From: Allobosea robiniae
GTDB lineage: Bacteria; Pseudomonadota; Alphaproteobacteria; Rhizobiales; Beijerinckiaceae
Direction of reading: 5' to 3'
Length of the DNA stretch: 64,000 nt
NCBI RefSeq assembly: GCF_900102525.1
Contig: NZ_FNBZ01000006.1
Span: 1-64,000 of the forward strand
Below are positions 60,683 through 64,000 of this stretch, piece after piece (positions within the stretch are counted from its first letter, which is position 1; each line of letters begins with the position of its first letter). Made by a program: the position numbers and the translations under genes. The notes beneath the pieces were generated by a model. The model did not search any database. It was not told where the DNA came from and worked only from the letters and a program-made list of their open reading frames with translations.

Positions 60683-61443
60683 TGACGCCTCCCGAGATAG
60701 GCTTCCTGCACGCGTGTGTCGGCGGCGACCTCGTCGAACGTGCCCTGTGTCAGCGTCTTGCCCTCGGCCATGACGATGACGGGCGCGCAGAGCTTCTTGA
60801 TCAGCCCCATGTCGTGCTCGATCAGGCAGATGGTCAGCCCATCGCGGTTGAGCGCGACGAGATGCGCGGCGATCTGCTCGGTCAGGCTCGGATTGACGCC
60901 GGCCATCGGCTCGTCGAGCAGCAGCAGCTTCGGCTCGGCCATCAGCGCACGGCCGATCTCGACCAGCTTCTTCTGGCCGCCGGAAAGCGCGGTCACGGGA
61001 TTGTCGAGCACATGGTCGAGCTTCAATCGGCGGGCAATGCCGAAGGCGCGCTCGGACAGCTCGGCCTCGCGCCGCTTGGCCCCGCCCGTGCCGATCAGCC
61101 CGGCCAGCAGGCCTTCGCCCGGCTGGTCCGCGCCATAGAGCATCAGATGCTGGAACACGCTGAGCTTGGGAAAGCCGCGCGCGAGCTGGAAGGAGCGCAC
61201 CAGCCCCGCCGCGACGAGCTTCTCCGGCGGCATCCCGGCCGTTTCCGTCGTGCCGAGCCGGACCGATCCGGCCTGCGGCCGGTAGAGCCCGGAGACCGCA
61301 TTGAAGAGGGTCGACTTGCCGGCTCCGTTCGGCCCGATCAGCCCGGTGAATGAGCCCTGCGGCACCGCGAAATCGACGCCGCGCAATACCTGCACGCCGT
61401 AGAAGCCGAGCTTCAGCCCATGGATGGTCAGTGCAGCCGTCAT
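60679..61443 (-). CDS. livG: Branched-chain-type ABC transporter, ATPase LivG
   Basis: A 254-residue LivG-type ATPase. Walker A is GPNGAGKSTLFNAVSGLY, the Q-loop is FQLARGFPKLSVFQHL, the signature is LSGGQKKLVEIGRAL, Walker B is LLLLDEPMAGVNPSLTEQ and the switch is CLIEHDMGLIKKL. ATG 61443 overlaps the stop of the TetR gene (ATGA). A longer upstream reading frame is antisense-like coding of the regulator and was not used. Confidence 0.9.
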   Translation of the reverse strand: MTAALTIHGLKLGFYGVQVLRGVDFAVPQGSFTGLIGPNGAGKSTLFNAVSGLYRPQAGSVRLGTTETAGMPPEKLVAAGLVRSFQLARGFPKLSVFQHLMLYGADQPGEGLLAGLIGTGGAKRREAELSERAFGIARRLKLDHVLDNPVTALSGGQKKLVEIGRALMAEPKLLLLDEPMAGVNPSLTEQIAAHLVALNRDGLTICLIEHDMGLIKKLCAPVIVMAEGKTLTQGTFDEVAADTRVQEAYLGRRH

Positions 61444-62096
61444 GCCGTCGCCGTCTTGCGCCGGCCGGTGAGGGCGGCCGCGGGTTTCATCGGGAAATGC
61501 TGCCGAACCTGCTGCTTCCAGAAGCCGAGCAGCCCCTCGTAATAGGCCGGATCGTTCGGCCGCAGCACGGTCTGGCTGATCATGCCGCGCACCAGGCACA
61601 TCGTCGCGTTCATCACGGTGCGGGTATGGTCGGGGTCGGTGCCGGCGCGGGCGGCGAGCGCGGTCCAGACCGCATCGAGCCCGGCATGGAATTCCTTGAC
61701 CGTCGGAATGAGATCGGCGCGGAAGGCCGGGTTGTGGCGGGCCTCCGGCAGATATTCCATCGTCACGTAGAACAGCCGGTCGTCCATCATCCGCCAGGCG
61801 TAGTCGACGATCTCGTCGCTGGAGCCGCCGCGCGCCATGAAATCCTCGGCGAAGCGGTGCAGGTCGCGGGCTGCCTTGCCCAGCATGTCGGCGACGGAGG
61901 CGCTGATGATCGCCTCGCGCCCGGCGAAATGATGGGTCAAAGCCCCGCGGGAGACCCCGGCCATGCGGGCGATCTCCGGGGTGGTGGTGCGGGCCAGCCC
62001 CTGGTCGTGCAGCAGGTCGATGGTCGCGTTCATCAGCCGCGCGGATGTCTCCGCGCTGCGCTCCTTCTGCGATCGTCGCTTGCCGGAAACCCTCAT
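61440..62096 (-). CDS. TetR-family transcriptional regulator of the Liv-type operon
   Basis: A 218-residue TetR regulator. The helix-turn-helix is TSARLMNATIDLLHDQGLARTTTPEIARMAGVSRGALTHHFAGREAIISA, then an all-helical ligand domain. It is the first gene of the operon and overlaps livG by four bases, which fits auto-regulation and sensing of the imported compound. A palindrome typical of a TetR operator lies about 50 bases upstream. Confidence 0.87.
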   Translation of the reverse strand: MRVSGKRRSQKERSAETSARLMNATIDLLHDQGLARTTTPEIARMAGVSRGALTHHFAGREAIISASVADMLGKAARDLHRFAEDFMARGGSSDEIVDYAWRMMDDRLFYVTMEYLPEARHNPAFRADLIPTVKEFHAGLDAVWTALAARAGTDPDHTRTVMNATMCLVRGMISQTVLRPNDPAYYEGLLGFWKQQVRQHFPMKPAAALTGRRKTATA

Positions 62097-62144
62097 GCCG
62101 ACCTCGCTCCCCTGACGATTGGAAAACGGTGTGACTCAACTTAC

Positions 62145-62162
62145 AAACAGTCAAGCCTGTTT
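62145..62162 (-). promoter_or_regulatory. Candidate TetR operator
   Basis: AAACAG-TCAAGC-CTGTTT (62145-62162) is a perfect 6+6 inverted repeat. The half-site with its flank CTTACAAACAG resembles TtgR/AcrR-type half sites. It lies about 50 bases before the TetR gene start at 62096 and probably overlaps its promoter. Confidence 0.45.
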
Positions 62163-62272
62163 TTTGAAAGCCGAGAGAGTATCCTGAATGCGGGACCTGT
62201 CGTGACTTTCAAAGGAGCGGGCATCCCGGGCGGAGCGCAGCGGATCGTCGTCATGGTCGGGCTTGTCCCGGC

Positions 62273-62340
62273 CATCCACGTCTTCATTGATGCCGTGCGG
62301 TGTCCAAGACGTGGATGCTCGCCACAAGGGGCGAGCATGA
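62273..62340. repeat. Intergenic inverted repeat with terminal hairpin
   Basis: CATCCACGTCTT (62273-62284) and AAGACGTGGATG (62306-62317) are perfect 12-bp arms. Directly after them the sequence ATGCTCGCC...GGGCGAGCAT forms a second hairpin. The element occupies the 278-base gap between the TetR gene and the peptidase gene and is of the kind dispersed in related genomes. Confidence 0.6.
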
Positions 62341-62374
62341 CGTGAGCTGGAACCGCGCCTTCGCGGAAAGGATC

Positions 62375-63067
62375 CTACCAGGGCCGCCGCGGCCCGGTGT
62401 CGATATGGATCAGGCCGTTCCAGTAGACATGATGGCCACCGACCTCGGGCATGGCGCGCACCCATTCCAGCACGGCGCGGGGCCTGGCGCCGGGGACGCG
62501 GAAATCCATCGCCTGGCAGCCCTTGTGATAGGAGCCGCGCCGGGCGCGCCAGGGCGGCCGCCAGGTCGAGGTCACCTTAACCGCCCCGTACTTGTCGGCG
62601 ATCTTGCCGAGAATCTGCTTCAGCTCCTGCGGCAGGCAGGCGGTCGAGGTGCCGGGATCGGTCGAGATGCCCGGTCGCTCCGCCCGCTCGTTCGGGTCGA
62701 AGTCCGGCTCGGCGCCGGCCTTCTGGCCGGGCGTCAGCTTCGGCCATTCGACACCCTCGTCGTCGTCCGGCTCGCCGGGGCTGGGCGGTGACGCGGGAGA
62801 CGCCGGCGTCTCCGATCCCTTTGTCACCGCAGGCGTCTCTTCGGAGAAGGCCAGCGCGGGCGTATCGGGGGCGGAGGCGCGCGGCGTCGGCGGCGGTACC
62901 ACGATCGGCGGCAGTTTCGGCGTGCCTTCGAGATCGAGGTCGAACGGGCGCTGCGGCGGTAGCGGCGCGCGCATCGGCTCGCCGTCCTGAGCGCGGATAA
63001 CGGTCGTCGAGAGCAGCAGGGCGAGCGCCGGCATGGCCAGAACCCGCGGAAGGCCGGCGCGGGTCAT
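62375..63067 (-). CDS. Peptidoglycan peptidase-like protein (M15/DUF882 type), exported
   Basis: A 230-residue protein with a signal peptide (about residues 1-26), a proline- and acid-rich linker of about 100 residues, and a C-terminal domain with the metal-ligand pattern of the M15 peptidases: SYHKGCQAMDFRV and GLIHIDTGPRRPW (histidine, aspartate, histidine). Two more cysteines, in STACLPQE and KGCQAM, may form a disulfide. It is probably a peptidoglycan-active enzyme of the cell envelope, YcbK-like. Isolated from its neighbours, between a repeat and the complex I promoter. Confidence 0.72.
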   Translation of the reverse strand: MTRAGLPRVLAMPALALLLSTTVIRAQDGEPMRAPLPPQRPFDLDLEGTPKLPPIVVPPPTPRASAPDTPALAFSEETPAVTKGSETPASPASPPSPGEPDDDEGVEWPKLTPGQKAGAEPDFDPNERAERPGISTDPGTSTACLPQELKQILGKIADKYGAVKVTSTWRPPWRARRGSYHKGCQAMDFRVPGARPRAVLEWVRAMPEVGGHHVYWNGLIHIDTGPRRPW

Positions 63068-63407
63068 CGTGCCGTCATGCGTCCGGATTCAGCTGGCAAG
63101 GAGGAGGGGCGAGGGGCACGAAACATCGCAGGCCTTTCGGGGAGAGCGCTCGCACAGCCGGCAACGATTCGGCAGGGTGAACGGATGATTGCCGTTCCCG
63201 CATGCCGAAAGCAGGCGGTTTTGTCGGATTTTCGCCACTGCTCTGCAGGGCGATGGCGGGACGTGGCCGGATTTTGCCGCATTCTGCGCTGGGTTCAACC
63301 CGGATACGGCGATTGTGCGGCGCGGCGGAGTCTTGCTTCATTCTAATCGAGGGTCTAAGCGACTGGGACAGCGCGCCGCCCCACGGCCGTCTGAAGTGAG
63401 TTCGACC
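63068..63407. other. Intergenic region upstream of nuoA
   Basis: A stretch of 340 bases between the divergent peptidase and nuoA genes. No coding frame with convincing codon use, RNA gene or strong inverted repeat was seen. It must carry the promoter of the complex I operon. TTGCTT near 63330 with nearby TCTAAG is a poor match to a -35/-10 pair and is not claimed. Confidence 0.5.
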
Positions 63408-63788
63408 ATGCAAGCTGCCACGGTGCCTTCCATCCTGAGCGACTACCTGCCTCTGGTGCTGTTCATCGGCGTCTCGGCGGTCATCGGCCTGGCCCTGCTC
63501 ATCGCGCCCTTCGCGATCGCCTATTCGAAGCCGGATGCGGAAAAGCTCTCGGCCTATGAATGCGGCTTCAACGCCTTCGACGATGCGCGCATGAAGTTCG
63601 ACGTCCGGTTCTACCTGGTCGCGATTCTCTTCATCATCTTCGATCTGGAGGTCGCGTTCCTGTTCCCCTGGGCCGTCGCCTTCGGCGGGCTCGGCTGGTA
63701 TGGCTTCTGGTCGATGATGATCTTTCTCGGCGTGCTCACCGTGGGTTTCATCTACGAGTGGCGCAAGGGCGCGCTGGAGTGGGACTGA
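63408..63788 (+). CDS. nuoA: NADH-quinone oxidoreductase subunit A
   Basis: A 126-residue membrane subunit of complex I with three helices. The family marks are [43 protein letters not shown], which includes the conserved ECG and the glutamate near E81. It begins the operon that encodes the proton-pumping NADH dehydrogenase. ATG 63408 ([10 protein letters not shown]) gives the usual length; the frame extends upstream, but with no coding character. nuoB follows after 65 bases. Confidence 0.95.
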   Translation: MQAATVPSILSDYLPLVLFIGVSAVIGLALLIAPFAIAYSKPDAEKLSAYECGFNAFDDARMKFDVRFYLVAILFIIFDLEVAFLFPWAVAFGGLGWYGFWSMMIFLGVLTVGFIYEWRKGALEWD

Positions 63789-63853
63789 CTGTCGGGTTGC
63801 GAGGCGGCGCTCCGCTTTCGATCCGGCAGGCAAAGGTTCACAAGGATTAGGTT

Positions 63854-64000
63854 ATGGCAATCACAGCGATCGATCGTGGTGATCCGCTCGTTGCGCAGGC
63901 GCCGAGGGGCTTGCTCGGTCCCGACGGCAAGCCGCTGGGGACGCGTGATCCCTTCTTCGTCGAGATCAACAACGAGCTGGCCGACAAGGGCTTCCTCGTC
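63854..64000 (+). CDS. nuoB: NADH-quinone oxidoreductase subunit B, N-terminal part (partial)
   Basis: The first 49 codons of a complex I subunit. The protein begins [17 protein letters not shown] and continues through [31 protein letters not shown], which matches the start of alphaproteobacterial NuoB. The Fe-S cluster N2 cysteines lie beyond the window. It is cut by the right edge. Confidence 0.9.
   Translation, partial: MAITAIDRGDPLVAQAPRGLLGPDGKPLGTRDPFFVEINNELADKGFLV

Noticed and set aside
63068..63407. A convincing promoter or small RNA upstream of nuoA.
   Set aside because: Only weak boxes were found with wrong spacing, and no stable hairpin or T-run supports an RNA gene.
1..64000. 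CRISPR arrays, tRNA or rRNA genes, integrases and transposases.
   Set aside because: No regularly spaced direct repeats, cloverleaf-like sequences or recombinase motifs were seen on either strand by eye. A dedicated tRNA and repeat scan would be the decisive test.

Overview
The window reads as a chromosomal segment of a high-GC alphaproteobacterium of the order Hyphomicrobiales, probably Bosea-like. The reasons are uniform high-GC codon use throughout, the phosphonate gene set, the many ABC uptake operons with their catabolic enzymes, the intergenic palindromes of the CTAGAGYATCGG and GAAAAGTGG...CCGGTTTTCGGG types, and the first genes of a complex I (nuo) operon at the right end. No rRNA, tRNA, CRISPR array, integrase, transposase or phage gene was recognised. 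The genus is an inference from style, not a measured identity.

Layout. 1-8.3 kb is a 2-aminoethylphosphonate (AEP) locus: the tail of a phosphonoacetaldehyde dehydrogenase (phnY), the PhnS2-PhnT2-PhnU2 ABC importer, a metallophosphoesterase, the AEP-type LysR regulator, a PbfA-like PLP ammonia-lyase and a D-2-hydroxyacid dehydrogenase. 8.3-14.7 kb has a FAD/GcvT-type demethylating dehydrogenase with a DeoR regulator, a GabD-type aldehyde dehydrogenase and an amidase. 14.7-20.6 kb is a polar-amino-acid ABC operon that ends in RidA and a SelA-fold PLP enzyme, next to an IclR regulator. 20.9-27.6 kb has an orphan peptide-type binding protein, a FAD amine oxidase and a HyuA/HyuB (oxoprolinase) pair. 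27.7-36.8 kb is an AfuABC-type ABC importer with a PgtC-PgtB-PgtA-like sensing cassette (periplasmic binding protein, histidine kinase, NtrC-type regulator) and a sigma-54 promoter between the two parts.

36.9-48.1 kb is a two-armed locus around a second IclR regulator. One arm encodes a three-subunit FAD/Fe-S dehydrogenase of the opine/hydroxyproline type. The other encodes an enoyl-CoA-hydratase-like enzyme, a PotABCD-type importer with a fused permease, an acyl-CoA ligase and a Rossmann protein. Both promoter regions carry the same GCAATAGAA-type element, which suggests a single regulon. 48.2-55.1 kb is a membrane/MoxR cluster (RDD, SpoIIM, DUF58, MoxR, DUF4350, DUF4129). 55.2-62.1 kb is a Liv-type ABC operon with a TetR regulator, a GAF protein and an amidohydrolase. 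62.4-63.1 kb is an M15-type peptidase, and nuoA-nuoB begin at 63.4 kb.

Most of the window is therefore scavenging machinery for small nitrogen- and phosphorus-containing compounds. At least six ABC systems and eight periplasmic binding proteins are present, each mostly paired with the enzymes and the regulator for its own substrate. The two most interesting systems are the sigma-54/PgtCBA-like control of the AfuABC-type importer and the IclR-centred regulon with shared operator-like repeats.
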